Positions 43,426-56,299 of a DNA stretch of 64,000 nucleotides are shown here, in pieces. Position 1 is the first letter of the stretch; every line of letters begins with the position of its first letter. Under the pieces are notes generated by a model, which was not told the origin of the DNA, did not search any database, and saw nothing but the letters and a program-made list of their open reading frames with translations. A program made the translations under genes and the position numbers. Source of the stretch: Parietaria judaica (lineage: Eukaryota; Streptophyta; Magnoliopsida; Rosales; Urticaceae); the NCBI GenBank assembly GCA_954871525.1, contig OX940863.1:40162501-40226500 (forward strand), given 5' to 3'.

Positions 43426-45637
43426 CTATTGATAATATTTCTTCAGGTGTTTGACGTTCCAGCTGCGTATCACCTTGTCGCCGTTGGTGTTCGTGAGCTC
43501 GTAGACGCCTGGTCTGATGATCTTTGTGACCGTGTACGGACCTTCCCAACTGTGACCGAGTTTTCCGGCGTTGAGTTCTGCAGTGTTCTGGAAGGTGCGG
43601 CGGAGGACCATTTCTCCTTCTTGGAATCGGCGTGGCCGAACCTTCTTGTTGTAGTGTCGGGTGATGATGTTTTGGTAATTGGTGATGTGCACGCTCGCTT
43701 GTTCTCGTGTTTCGTCGATGTGATTGAGGTAGTGGCATAGATTTTTGTCGTTCGCCCTTTCGTCATGCGGGGCTGTCGCCCGTCGGAGGCTTAGGATTCC
43801 TGCCTCAGCCGGGGTCAGTGCTTCGACGCCGAACGCCAGTGCGAAGGGGGATTCCCTTGTGGCGGAGTAGGGTGTAGTTCGATATGCGCACAGTACTCCG
43901 GGCAGCTCGTCGGCCCACAGTCCTTTCTTTGTGTCGAGCCTTTTCTTGATGGCGTCGATAATTGTTCTATTGACGGCTTCGGCGTTTCCGTTACCCTGCG
44001 GGTACCAGGGTGTCGAAGTGTTTAGCTTGACCCTCCATGTTGTGCAGAAGTTACGGAAGCGCTTGGAGATGAACTGCGATCCGTTGTCGGCGATTATCTT
44101 CCTCGGTAGCCCGAACCGGGTGAATATGTTTTTCCAGACATAGCTTTCGACGTCGACGTCCCTAATGTTGGCATAGGATTCGGCTTCCGTCCACTTGGTG
44201 AAAAAATCTGTTACTACCAACATGAAGCGCGTCTGCCTTCTCTCGATAGGCATGGGCCCGACGATGTCCATCGACCATTTCATGAATTGGTACGGGACAG
44301 AAATCGTCGAGAGTTCCTCCGCGGGGCAGTTGATGGAGGGGGCGTGGCGTTGGCACCTGCTGCATCGCCGAGTGTGGTTGTTACAGTCGACGACCATGGT
44401 TGCCCAAAAGTAACCTTGTCTTTTAACTTTGCGGAGGAGGGATCGACCTCCGGCGTGGTTCCCACACTCCCCCTCGTGTACTTCCCGCATTACGTGCTCT
44501 GCTTCGTTCTTCCCGAGACATCTCAAGTAGGGCCCGGCGAAGCTACGCCGGTACAGCCTGTGTTGCAAAATGACATAGCGCGAGCTTCTCGTCCTGACCT
44601 TTCGGGCCTCCTGTCGGTCGTTTGGTACCGTGCCGTCGAGGATGTACTCGATGAGCGGCGTTCGCCAGTCACTTCCACCGTCATCGCTTATTACGTCGCG
44701 CTCGTCGGTGGCCTCATCCTGATCCTTGTCGTCGATTGTTAGCATTTCCGCGGCGCTCGATGGTTCATTCAGTTTCACCCTCTTTCTTCCGAGGTCGTCG
44801 ACCCTCGGGATGCTTGGTCTCTCAATTATCTCTACCGAGACCGTTCGCGATGTTCCGACCTCTGTCGTTGATCCTAGCCCGGCCAGTGCTTCGGCGAAGG
44901 CGTTGTCCCCCCTCGTCACTTGGGTGAGACTGAAATGTGCGAATCTCCTGGAAAGCTCTTCGACCGCCCGTGCATAGGCTTCCATTCTTTCGTCGTGTCG
45001 TTCATATTCCCCGTTGACTTGGTTGACCACTAGTTGGGAATCTGAGAATGCGTCGATGTTCTTGACCCCAATGACTAGAGCCGATTCCAAACCTGCGATG
45101 AGCGCTTCGTACTCTGCTTCATTGTTAGTGGCGCGGAACCCGAGACGGCAAGCTTTTTCCACGATTTCCCCGGCTGGGGAAACCAACCGGATCCCGATGC
45201 CCGAACCATGAGCTGTCGCGGATCCGTCAACGTATAGCCTCCATGCTCTATTGTCATCGCCGAGCTCCGTCCCGTCGGTGGGAAGCTCGATCAGAAAGTC
45301 GGCCAGGACTTGGGATTTGAGGCTTGTGCGGGTTCGGTACTCTATATCGTATGCGCCCAATCGGATCGACCATTTTGTCAGCCTTCCCGACTGGTTCGGA
45401 CTGTGGATGATGGTGCGGATCGGTCGTTCGGTCATGACAACGATCGAGTGTGCCTGGAAGTGGTGTCGCAACTTCACCGATGCTTCGAAGACGGCCATAG
45501 CCAACTTTTCTGTCTGTGGGTATTTCGTTTCGGCGTCGAGGAGCTTGCGGCTTATGTAGGAGATGGGCATTTGTTCCCCTTTATCTTCTCGGACAAGTAC
45601 CCTGCTGATTGCCCCGTCTGACACTGCTACGTACAGA
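43426..45637 (-). pseudogene. RNase H, archaeal-type RNase H and integrase of Tat2 (5'-truncated)
   Basis: One uninterrupted frame of about 736 codons ending at 43426. It opens inside the junction with the copia LTR at LYVAVSDGAISRVLV. Then come SYISRKLLDAETKYP (RNase H), LYVDGSATAHGSGIGI with NNEAEYEALIAGL (second RNase H), VTRGDNAFAEALAGLGS, the zinc region (HEGECGNHAGG, CSRCQRHAP) and the integrase core (WSMDIVGPM, ADNGSQFI, EAVNRTI). It ends VKHLKKYYQ. Unlike Tat1, no stop interrupts this part, so Tat2 was the better preserved copy when copia landed. It has no start and lacks RT. Confidence 0.9.
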
Positions 45638-48596
45638 TGTTGGACATATGTGTCCTTAAACAAGATAATTTATCCATTTGTAAAAGATTATGATATGTCA
45701 TTGAATAAAGATAATGCTTATTATGTTAATCTTATTATAGTTTCTGGTAGAGTAAAATAGAATGTTTGTTTCCTTAGTTCATAAAGAATGCAATTATGTT
45801 ATTATTATCACAACAGAGTCAATGTGAGGAAGAATTAATAATCATAATAAATGAACTTAAAATGTCCGTGACCTGATTAACTGGGTGGGAGCCCATTAAT
45901 AGTATAAGGTCATTAATGTGACTAAGTGACAATCTTATTCTGGATTTTGTGTGTGTCACACTCACTAGAAGTGCATTAAGTATGAAGTGTCTTCATACTG
46001 GACTGGACCTGACTTAAACTCCGGAAGTTATCATATAAGACCGTCACTGATAACTTGGAGTTGAGTCACTAGTAGATGATCAAATGGATATTCGATCTAA
46101 GTCCTGAGTGATCTTGAGTCCGAACTGCTGGCTTGATTGTTCTTTGATTTAACCGTTAAAGAACACGAAATATTACCGCTGTTCCCAACACTATTATTTT
46201 GGGAACATGATAGTCAGCAGTAAGGGTAGCCTGGTCATAGACATGGGCATCACACAGCTCTCTTCAGAGTAATGATGATTCCCTTGATTGTCGGTGGTGA
46301 GAAGTGAGAGGTACCCGTGCGCAACTTATGAATCGAAACCATAAGTGGGTCACTCATAATATTACTGACTGAGTCAAGGATGAAAATGCAATGAGGGGCA
46401 TAACGGTAGAAACCGCCTGCTCGTGTGTGGATCATCAAGTGAAAGATCAATAACCCGAATTTGATTGTATCAATGGACACCCTGCTGTTATAAAGGGAAT
46501 AATATATACCGTATCACTAAAGAGTGCAGCCTCGGGTCTATAGTGGAATCACTTCGAGGTTTGACGAACAACTAGCAGTTCGTTGGAGCTTAAGTGATAC
46601 GGGTCCATGGTCCCCAGGATAGCTCTGTAACGGATAATACGTACGTGATTAAAATACATTCTGGATAACGTCTAATCATTTGGCTTGACTTATAAAACTG
46701 AAAGGTCTGTGGCAGACGTCAGATAGTTTTATCGTCAGCGTGGCAAAAGTACCATATCTTGGTACACGAAATTAACTGATAAAAGAAAGTTAGAATTTAG
46801 ATTTTCTATCAGCACCATGTTTTTGGAAATTAAATTCTAAGCAACTTTGCTTTTTTAACCAAGTCATTTCGACTTACGGTTAGTGATTTATGGATTTTCT
46901 AAGTTTGTGCTCGGTTCGAGAAACTATGAAATTAAATCACATGTCACGAATTTAAATGATGGTGTGGCACCATGACATTTTTATGTGTGATATTGAGATC
47001 AGGAATTATTAATATAATTTAATTATTTGGATTTAATTATTAATATCTTATTAATAATTAATTAATAATTAATAGATTTATATTAATAATAATAATGTAT
47101 ATTTAATTATACATGTTACATTGTAAATCGTATTGGGGCCTACATGATATAGTCCACTCGAGTTTGACCTAGATAGGGTTTAATATTTGCGGCATAAGTA
47201 CCTAAAGTTTGGTACTTTGGCAAAAACCCTAAAATCAATCTTATCCTTTAGATCGGAGATGATTTAATATCAACCGTAGGATTAAGATGATTGATTTTTG
47301 ACCTAACCCTAATTCGAAAATAATAGCTTGGTGACCAAGCTTAGGGTTTTCGAATTTGATCTAATTAATTGTATCCGTTAGATCGGTTTAAGATTTAATC
47401 TTTACCGTCGGATTGGAAATTAATTATTTATATATGTAATATATAATTTTCGAATATAATGATACGATAAAATCGAATTTGGCTTTTACCAAGTCTTAGA
47501 ATATTTGATATTTATCCCAAATTAATTTGATCCATTAGATCGGTCTAAGATTAATCTAAGCCGTTGGATCTAGATAATTAATTTCGAAATTATCATTAAT
47601 ATATATATATATATATATTTCGAATATTTAAATAAGTAGATAAGATTGGTTTTTGATTTACCAAGTCTTTCTTATTTAATTAAATCCCTAATTAATTATA
47701 TCCATTGGATTTAGATAAGATTGAATCTAAGCCTTTGGATTAGGATAATTAATTATATTTAATAATGATTTTCGAAATTAGATATATATATATATATATA
47801 TTCGAATTATATTTAAATAAGAAGATAAGCTTGATTTTTGTATTTATCAAGTCTTTCTTATTTAATTAAATACAAGTTTAATTATAACCATTGGATTTAG
47901 ATGAGATTAAATCTCAACCATTGGATTGAAATAATTAAAGTATTTATATATATATATATAATTCGAATTTAGGAGAGAAAATCTCCAATTCGGTTACGGG
48001 CCAAGTCTATAAATAGGGAGCTCATTTACAACATTCTACACACCTCTCCCCAGAGCAAAAACTCGAGCTCTCCCTCTCTCTGTAGGGTCTGCGAGTTTTC
48101 TGCTTCTGATCTCTTTTCTGGTTCGGCTTAGGAGACTATTTCTCCGGAAGCTTAAAAAGAACCTCAGTTAAATTTTGCGACGGAGTCCTGCCGGCGAAGC
48201 CCACGCTTCGGTACGAGGAGTCCAGGAGAATATCCCGGAAGATCACGGGTGTTTCCCTCAGCACCGGCGGAGCCCTGCCGAACTTCAGAGTCCGCAATCA
48301 GAAACGTCAACCGAGGTACGGCCTTATGCATTGGGTTAATAAATGCAAAAAACATTTACTGCTTTCTATTTATTTCTTATATTTCGACTTTGATATTAAT
48401 AATATGTTATGAATATTAAATATGTAATATTTATCGGATCTTGTTGAAATGGTTATTACCCGATATCCGTGCCGTTATTCCGATAACAAGTTTTCCGCTT
48501 TAAAATAATTTTTTAAATGTCACCGGGACGGCTCGGAGGCATATTTCGTGGTAATGGAGTCGGAATTCAAACCCCGATTCCCAACAATTGGTATCA
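45638..48596 (+). repeat. 5' LTR of the copia element
   Basis: A 2,959-bp LTR, long for copia. AT-rich second half with several (TA)n tracts and a repeated attggattnagat-type word. TATAAAT at 48008-48014 is followed by a CT-rich start region. Confidence 0.93.
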
Positions 48597-48598
48597 GA

Positions 48599-48611
48599 GC
48601 CATGGTTCAAG
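48599..48611 (+). promoter_or_regulatory. Primer-binding site of the copia element
   Basis: TGGTATCAGAGCC, two bases after the LTR, matches the 3' end of plant initiator tRNA-Met over its whole length. Confidence 0.95.
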
Positions 48612-50478
48612 GATAAATAATTACGTAATTTAATTTAACGGTTTAAAGAACGAATTATTTGATGAATATATTAATATTTTTAAAATTGAAATTTTTGAAT
48701 TTCTAGATATTTTAAATATTAATTTAAAATTAGAATATTACCCGACCCATAACCGGACCGGGTAATGGGCCGGGCTACCGAAGTAGCCCAACCCGTGGGC
48801 AAGGGTTGGCTGGCAGCGAACCCAGTGGGAGACCGGGCTGGTCTCCAGCCCGAGGGGCTCGGGTCAAGCCCACAGGGAGCGAGCAAGGGCTGCTCGCTGC
48901 AACCCATGGGCCATGTCCCTGGCCAGGCCCAAGCCCAGCGCAAGGGCGCTGCCTGGCAGCGCCAAGGGCCTCGGAACTGGGCTCGGGTAGCACGCTGCCT
49001 GGCAGCGTAATGGGCCTGTAGGCCCATAGGGCTGGCAGCGTTCTGCCCTACCCTTCCCGAGCCTTAGGCCAAGGCAAGTCCACGGCACGTGGGCCCGGGC
49101 TTAAGCCCGGAAGTCCCACGTGCAATATTTTTTAAAAAATGGGCCGGATTTTTAATCCGACCCGGTACCCGTGGATTAAATAAATTTAATATTAATTATT
49201 ATTTTTGAAATTAATAAATTATGAAATAAATAATTATCTTTAATTAATTAGAAATAAAATATGGATGTTATTTTTGGATGAATAACATTGTCTTATTTTA
49301 TAAAATTCATAAAATTAAATATGGATATTATTTAATACTTAAATAATATTGTCTTATTTAATATTAAAATATGAATGATAATTCTTTGGAATGATATCAT
49401 TGACATATTTTTATATTTCATAAATAATTATTAATATGGCCTAAAATCGATTTAATGATAATTCTTTGAGAATAAGTATCATTAATATCATATTATAAAT
49501 GTTCATCATAGATATAATTTGTTATAACCTATTTTCATAACCCGTGAACATAGTGTCTATGTTTTGATAATTATTAATATGTCGAAATTAAGATAGACAT
49601 AAATAAAAAAGAGTGAATGTAAAAGTGCTTATTACTAGTCGGAAAAATCTCAATCATATGATCTTGTCTAAGGAAGAGGGAATCAAAAGTGGGGCCGGTT
49701 CACCATCCACTTCTGGGTGACCGGTTAGGACCCCTCCCATCTACCTGGAGAAAGTATGAATTGACCTATCACTACCGACGAAATAATAAACACTATAAAT
49801 AAGGGCTTTATTAAGCCGAAATATAAACTTTTAATGTTTCATTAATAGAGAGTTTATAATAAGTTTTTAATAACTTAGTATTTAAAACGTTATTTTATAA
49901 AACCATGGCAAGTATAGAATAAATTAAAGGTCTCCATTATTACTGTCACAAGGTCTGCTGACCACACCGCCTCGAGTCACCTTCGTGTGACCACTCCTCA
50001 GGAAAGGTGTGCTTGTGGAAGGTTTGACACCGTGATAGTTCCAAAAGAATATGGGGACGGAGAAATCTTGGAAATGGACCGCGAGTCATCTTCGTATGAC
50101 CATTCCTTAAGGACGACGTTTCCAAGAGGATCCCGAGAACCGAAAATAATGGGTTAAGCTTGCACGGAAGTTGGTGCTTCCCGACCGTCTATGGTGATAG
50201 TTAATAATCATGAGGAACTTTGGTAGTTCTTTGAATATTAATTGAGTTTATGACTAAAGCTCAGTTTAACCAAACTACACGGTTGATACCGCGAGTCATC
50301 TTCGTATGACCATGCCTTAAGGACGGCAACGACGTGTATAGTCGGTTAAATTATCACGAAATAGTTAAAGGGTTTTTGTTAACGTTTTTCCCAGAGCATG
50401 TTTGCATCATGTAACTATTTCGAACATTTTTACCTAAAACATTCTACCTATAATAAAGTTTAATAAGTTTCTTTTTCA
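48612..50478 (+). other. Leader of the copia element, no gag
   Basis: A 1.87-kb region where gag would be expected. 48740-49120 is strongly GC-rich (gggctgg/ggcagcg words) and surrounded by AT-rich DNA. The word gcgagtcatcttcgtatgac, followed by a variant of cattccttaaggacg, appears three times: about 49973-50006, 50091-50124 and 50290-50323. No frame resembles a Gag. The GC-rich part gives several open frames that I take as chance. Confidence 0.7.
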
Positions 50479-53400
50479 ATGTCAGTTAAAATGTCTTCAA
50501 ACAAACAAGATATAGAAATCTCTGCAATGACGCTGAAGTCTCAAATGCAAAGCAATTTGGTTAAAGTCACAAAATCCCTAGGCAAACTGGCCATGAGTGG
50601 ATCTTCAGAGAAACTCGAAATGGCAGAATGGATTGCTCTAAACTCTATGAATAAGAGGAAAAGAATAAATGGAAACCAGGAAGAAATCTTCCAGAATGGG
50701 AGTACTATCAATGTTGATCATACAACATTGACATCATGTTTCGTTGAGAACTCATCCTTCAACTGGATATTGGATTCAGGAGCTAACGATCATGCATGTA
50801 ATTCTCTTCAGTCTCTTAATTCATTAGAAGATATAAATGAGGGACCAGCTTTAAAAGTAGGAAACGGAGAGTTCTTACAAGCTAAAGCTGTTGGGAATTT
50901 GCGGCTGACATTTGGCAACAAATTTCTATTTGTTAATAATGTATATTATTATCCAAATGTCTGTCGGAATATACTCTCAGCTTTTCTGTTGTACAAACAA
51001 GGATACACCTTGAACTTTCGTGGATCCCATTGGGTCATCACAAAAGATGGTGTATATATTTGTACTGCAAGAGCAGAAAATGGATTGTATATTCTAAGAC
51101 CAGATTATGGGAGCTGTATGAATGCTGAAATGTTTAAATTAGCAATTCCAAAGTCAATTAAAAAGCCTAAAATTGATAATGATGTTCAAACTTATAAGTG
51201 GCACTTAAGATTGGGTCATATTAATCTAAACAGGATAAACAGGCTTGTTAAGGAAGGACCCCTTAAAGAACTCACAATTGGTTCTTTGCCTGTTTGCGAA
51301 TCCTGTATAGAGGCTAAAATGACCAAAAGACCTTTTTCGGCAAAGGGTCAAAAAGCCACTAAACCATTAGAACTCGTCCATACTGATGTATGTGGTCCTA
51401 TGAACATACAGGCGAGAGGGGGAATTGAATACTTCGTCACCTTCATTGATGACTATTCAAGATATGGTTATGTTTACCTCATGGCTAAGAAATCTGAAAC
51501 CTTGGGTAAATTCAGAGAATTTCTGGCAGAGGCTGAAAAACAACTTGGACTATCATTAAAATCTCTTCGATCAGATAGAGGAGGAGAGTACCTGGATCAT
51601 GAGTTCAGTGACCTCTTGATTGAGAAAGGTATAGTATCCCAATTGACTGCTCCTGGCACACCAGAACAAAATGGTGTTGCAGAAAGGAGAAATAGAACCT
51701 TACTAGAAATGGTAAGGGCAATGCTAAGCTATTCATCGCTTCCAAATTCATTCTGGGGACATGCTTCGCTGACGGCAACCAACATTCTGAATGTTGTACC
51801 GTCAAAGTCTGTTTCAAAAACACCTCAAGAATTATGGAATGGCAGAATTCCAAATCTGCGACATTACAGAATATGGGGTTGTCCAGCACATGTACGGACT
51901 TGTAACAGAAACAAATTGGAATCACGAACGGAAGTATGTCTGTTTGTAGGATATTCCAAAGAGACAAAAGGAGGTTTATTCTATAGTCCGGAAAGCAAGA
52001 AAGTGTTTGTTTCAACAAATGCGACATTTCTAGAAGAGGACTATATGATGAACTTCAAACCTCGAAGCAAAGTTGTGCTCGAGGAGCTGTCAGGTGACAA
52101 CGTCACAATATCTCCAACTGTGCCTGTTGTCGAAGATAAAGCGGAAACCACGGTCCCAAATCAGAACCAGGGAGTGCTCAGACGTAGTGGGAGGTTCAAA
52201 AGACCAGTTGAACGCTACGAGCACACCCAGTTGGAATTTCATCTAGCTGTCACAAACACTAGTGTTGAAGATCCCATAGGCTACAAGCAAGCTATGGTTG
52301 ATCCTGATAAGGGAGAATGGCAGGAAGCCATGAACCAAGAAATAGAATCAATGGATTCTAATGAAGTCTGGGAACTTGTAGACTTACCGGATGGCTTCAA
52401 AACCATTGGCTGTAAGTGGGTATACAAGCGAAAGAGAGGAGTGGACGGGAAGGTTGAAACCTTCAAGGCTAGACTAGTGGCAAAGGGTTTTACCCAGAGG
52501 GAAGGTATTGATTTCGATGAGACCTTCGCTCCAGTCGCTAAGTATAAGTCCATTTGGATTCTCATGGCCATAGCCTGTAGTCTCAATTACGAGATTTGGC
52601 AGATGGACGTCAAAACCGCTTTCCTGAACGGGTACATTGACGAAAAACATCTATATGGACCAACCAGAAGGGTTCGTGCAGAAGGGTCAAGAAGGGAAAG
52701 TTTGCAGACTTCTCAAATCCATTTATGGATTGAAGCAAGCTTCCAGATCCTGGAATCTAAGATTTGATGAGACCATCAAAACCTATGGATTCATTCAAAA
52801 CGTCACTGAGGCCTGCATCTATAAGCTCAATGACGAAACCGTGGAAATTTTTCTTGTTCTGTACGTCGACGATATTCTTCTCATTGGAAACAGTGTGAAG
52901 AAATTATCGGACGTGAAGGCGTGGCTATCTACACAATTCCAAATGAAGGACATGGGAGAAGCCAGTTATGTTCTTGGGATCCGTATTTTTAGGGATCGCA
53001 ACAACAGGCTTCTGGCCTTATCTCAAGCAGCTTACATTGATAAGGTGCTTGAACGTTTTGCAATGGCAAACTCCAAGGGAGGTAATTTACCAACCAGACA
53101 TGGAGTGTTCCTTAGCAGGAAACAGTGCCCAACTTCTCCGGAAGAGCAAGACGAGATGAGGCGTATACCCTATGCTTCAGCAGTCGGAAGTCTGATGTAT
53201 GCTATGCAGTGTACTAGACCAGACATCTGTTACGCTGTGGGAATAGTAAGTAGATATCAATCCAACCCAGGTATGGCTCACTGGAGTGCAGTAAAAAACA
53301 TTCTCAAGTATCTTCGGAGAACGAGAGACTATATGTTAGTGTTTTCAGGGTCAGAACTGAATCCACTAGGATACACTGATTCAGACTTTATGTCTGATAA

Positions 53401-53848
53401 GGACGCGAGAAAATCGACGTCGGGAGCAGTGTACACCCTTGCTGGTGGAGCGATATTCTGGAGAAGCGTAAAGCAATCCTGTATCGCAGATTCCACAATG
53501 GAAGCTGAATATGTGGCAGCTTGTGAGGCAGCCAAAGAATCAGTTTGGCTAAAGAATTTCTACATGGAATTGGGCGTAGTCCCAGATGTGGATGGGCCAC
53601 AAATGCTATACTGTGACAACAGTGGAGCGGTGGAAAATTCTAAAGAGCCCAGAGACCATAACAAGGCGAAACATATAGAGAGAAAATACCATCTCATTAG
53701 AGAGATAGTACGTCGTGGCGACGTACGGGTTGTGAAAATAGCTTCGGAAGACAAACTGGCTGATCCATTTACCAAGACATTGCCAGAGAAAATATTCAGG
53801 AGGCATCTGGAGAATATGGGTCTGAAAGACATGGGTCATCTTCTTTAA
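50479..53848 (+). pseudogene. Copia Pol: protease, integrase, RT, RNase H (one frameshift)
   Basis: The first frame (50479-52767) starts with ATG (MSVKMSSNKQD) and contains the protease (WILDSGANDHAC, residues about 96-107), the integrase zinc region (WHLRLGHINLNRI, CESCIEAK), the DDE core (LVHTDVCGPM, RSDRGGEY, AERRNRTLLE) and the first RT part (CKWVYKRKRG, MDVKTAFLNGYI). One extra A in the run at 52643-52647 shifts the frame. The second frame (to 53848) carries VLYVDDILLIG (the RT YVDD box), the RNase H (YTDSDFMSDKD, STMEAEYVA) and the usual end. Only this single indel separates the copy from a continuous pol frame. Family role: reverse transcription and integration. Gag is absent upstream, so the element depended on others even before the shift. 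Confidence 0.9.
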
Positions 53849-53850
53849 GT

Positions 53851-53863
53851 ACAAGTGGGAGAT
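53851..53863 (+). promoter_or_regulatory. Polypurine tract of the copia element
   Basis: acaagtgggagat directly before the right LTR; the aagtgggaga core is the usual copia tract. Confidence 0.9.
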
Positions 53864-56003
53864 TGTTGGACATATGTGTCCTTAAACAAGATAATTTATC
53901 CATTTGTAAAAGATTATGATATGTCATTGAATAAAGATAATGCTTATTATGTTAATCTTATTATAGTTTCTGGTAGAGTAAAATAGAATGTTTGTTTCCT
54001 TAGTTCATAAAGAATGCAATTATGTTATTATTATCACAACAGAGTCAATGTGAGGAAGAATTAATAATCATAATAAATGAACTTAAAATGTCCGTGACCT
54101 GATTAACTGGGTGGGAGCCCATTAATAGTATAAGGTCATTAATGTGACTAAGTGACAATCCTATTCTGGATTTTGTGTGTGTCACACTCACTAGAAGTGC
54201 ATTAAGTATGAAGTGTCTTCATACTGGACTGCACCTGACTTAAACTCCGGAAGTTATCATATAAGACCGTCACTGATAACTTGGAGTTGAGTCACTAGTA
54301 GATGATCAAATGGATATTCGATCTAAGTCCTGAGTGATCTTGAGTCCGAACTGCTGGCTTGATTGTTCTTTGATTTAACCGTTAAAGAACACGAAATATT
54401 ACCGCTGTTCCCAACACTATTATTTTGGGAACATGATAGTCAGCAGTAAGGGTAGCCTAGTCATAGACATGGGCATCACACAGCTCTCTTCAGAGTAATG
54501 ATGATTCCCTTGATTGTCGGTGGTGAGAAGTGAGAGGTACCCGTGCGCAACTTATGAATCGAAACCATAAGTGGGTTACTCATAATATTACTGACTGAGT
54601 CAAGGATGAAAATGCAATGAGGGGCATAACGGTAGAAACCGCCTGCTCGTGTGTGGATCATCAAGTGAAAGATCAATAACCCGAATTTGATTGTATCAAT
54701 GGACACCCTGCTGTTATAAAGGGAATAATATATACCGTATCACTAAAGAGTGCAGCCTCGGGTCTATAGTGGAATCACTTCGAGGTTTGACGAACAACTA
54801 GCAGTTCGTTGGAGCTTAAGTGATACGGGTCCATGGTCCCTAGGATAGCTCCATAACGGATGATACGTACGTGATTAAAATACATTCTGGATAATGTCTA
54901 ATCATTTGGCTTGACTTATAAAACTGAAAGGTCTGTGGCAGACGTCAGATAGTTTTATCGTCAGCGTGGCAAAAGTACCATATCTTGGTACACGAAATTA
55001 ACTGATAAAAGAAAGTTAGAATTTAGATTTTCTATCAGCACCATGTTGTTGGAAATTAAATTCTAAGCAACTTTGCTTTTTGAACCAAGTCATTTCGACT
55101 TACGGTTAGTGATTTATGGATTTTCTAAGTTTGTGCTCGGTTCGAGAAACTATGAAATTAAATCACATGTCACGAATTTAAATGATGGTGTGGCACCATG
55201 ACATTTTTATGTGTGATATTGAGATCAGGAATTATTAATATAATTTAATTATTTGGATTTAATTATTAATATCTTATTAATAATTAATTAATAATTAATA
55301 GATTTATATTAATAATAATAATGTATATTTAATTATACATGTTACATTGTAAATCGTATTGGGGCCTACATGATATAGTCCACTCGAGTTTGACCTAGAT
55401 AGGGTTTAATATTTGCGGCATAAGTACCTAAAGTTTGGTACTTTGGCAAAAACCCTAAAATCAATCTTATCCTTTAGATCGGAGATGATTTAATATCAAC
55501 CGTAGGATTAAGATGATTGATTTTTGACCTAACCCTAATTCGAAAATAATAGCTTGGTGACCAAGCTTAGGGTTTTCGAATTTGATCTAATTAATTGTAT
55601 CCGTTAGATCGGTTTAAGATTTAATCTTTACCGTCGGATTGGAAATTAATTATTTATATATGTAATATATAATTTTCGAATATAATGATAAGATAAAATC
55701 GAATTTGGCTTTTACCAAGTCTTAGAATATTTGATATTTATCCCAAATTAATTTGATCCATTAGATCGGTCTAAGATTAATCTAAGCCGTTGGATCTAGA
55801 TAATTAATTTCGAAATTATCATTAATATATATATATATATATTTCGAATATTTAAATAAGTAGATAAGATTGGTTTTTGATTTACCAAGTCTTTCTTATT
55901 TAATTAAATCCCTAATTAATTATATCCATTGGATTTAGATAAGATTGAATCTAAGCCTTTGGATTAGGATAATTAATTATATTTAATAATGATTTTCGAA
56001 ATT

Positions 56004-56037
<34 letters not shown>

Positions 56038-56299
56038 GAATTATATTTAAATAAGAAGATAAGCTTGATTTTTGTATTTATCAAGTCTTTCTTATTTAAT
56101 TAAATACAAGTTTAATTATAACCATTGGATTTAGATGAGATTAAATCTCAACCATTGGATTGAAATAATTAAAGTATTTATATATATATATATAATTCGA
56201 ATTTAGGAGAGAAAATCTCCAATTCGGTTACGGGCCAAGTCTATAAATAGGGAGCTCATTTACAACATTCTACACACCTCTCCCCAGAGCAAAAACTCG
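53864..56299 (+). repeat. 3' LTR of the copia element, truncated
   Basis: Matches 45638-48065 with few substitutions and different (TA)n lengths. It ends at gcaaaaactcg and is followed at once by Tat2 gag sequence. The TATA box (56242-56248) is retained; about 531 bp of R/U5 is lost. Confidence 0.92.

Larger units (their letters stand above)
45638..56299 (+). mobile_element. Ty1/copia retrotransposon without gag, nested in Tat2
   Basis: Left LTR 45638-48596 (TGTTGGACATATG ... CCCAACA), primer-binding site TGGTATCAGAGCC (48599-48611) complementary to initiator tRNA-Met, a 1.9-kb leader, pol at 50479-53848, polypurine tract, and right LTR from 53864. The right LTR stops at 56299, about 530 bp short, and joins Tat2 gag sequence. 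About a dozen substitutions separate the two LTRs over 2.4 kb by eye (about 0.5%), so the insertion is recent. The right target duplication is lost. No gag or zinc-knuckle frame exists. Confidence 0.92.

Noticed and set aside
48719..49088. GC-rich open frames on both strands in the copia leader
   Set aside because: Caused by composition. No Gag or other domain, no conservation signal visible.
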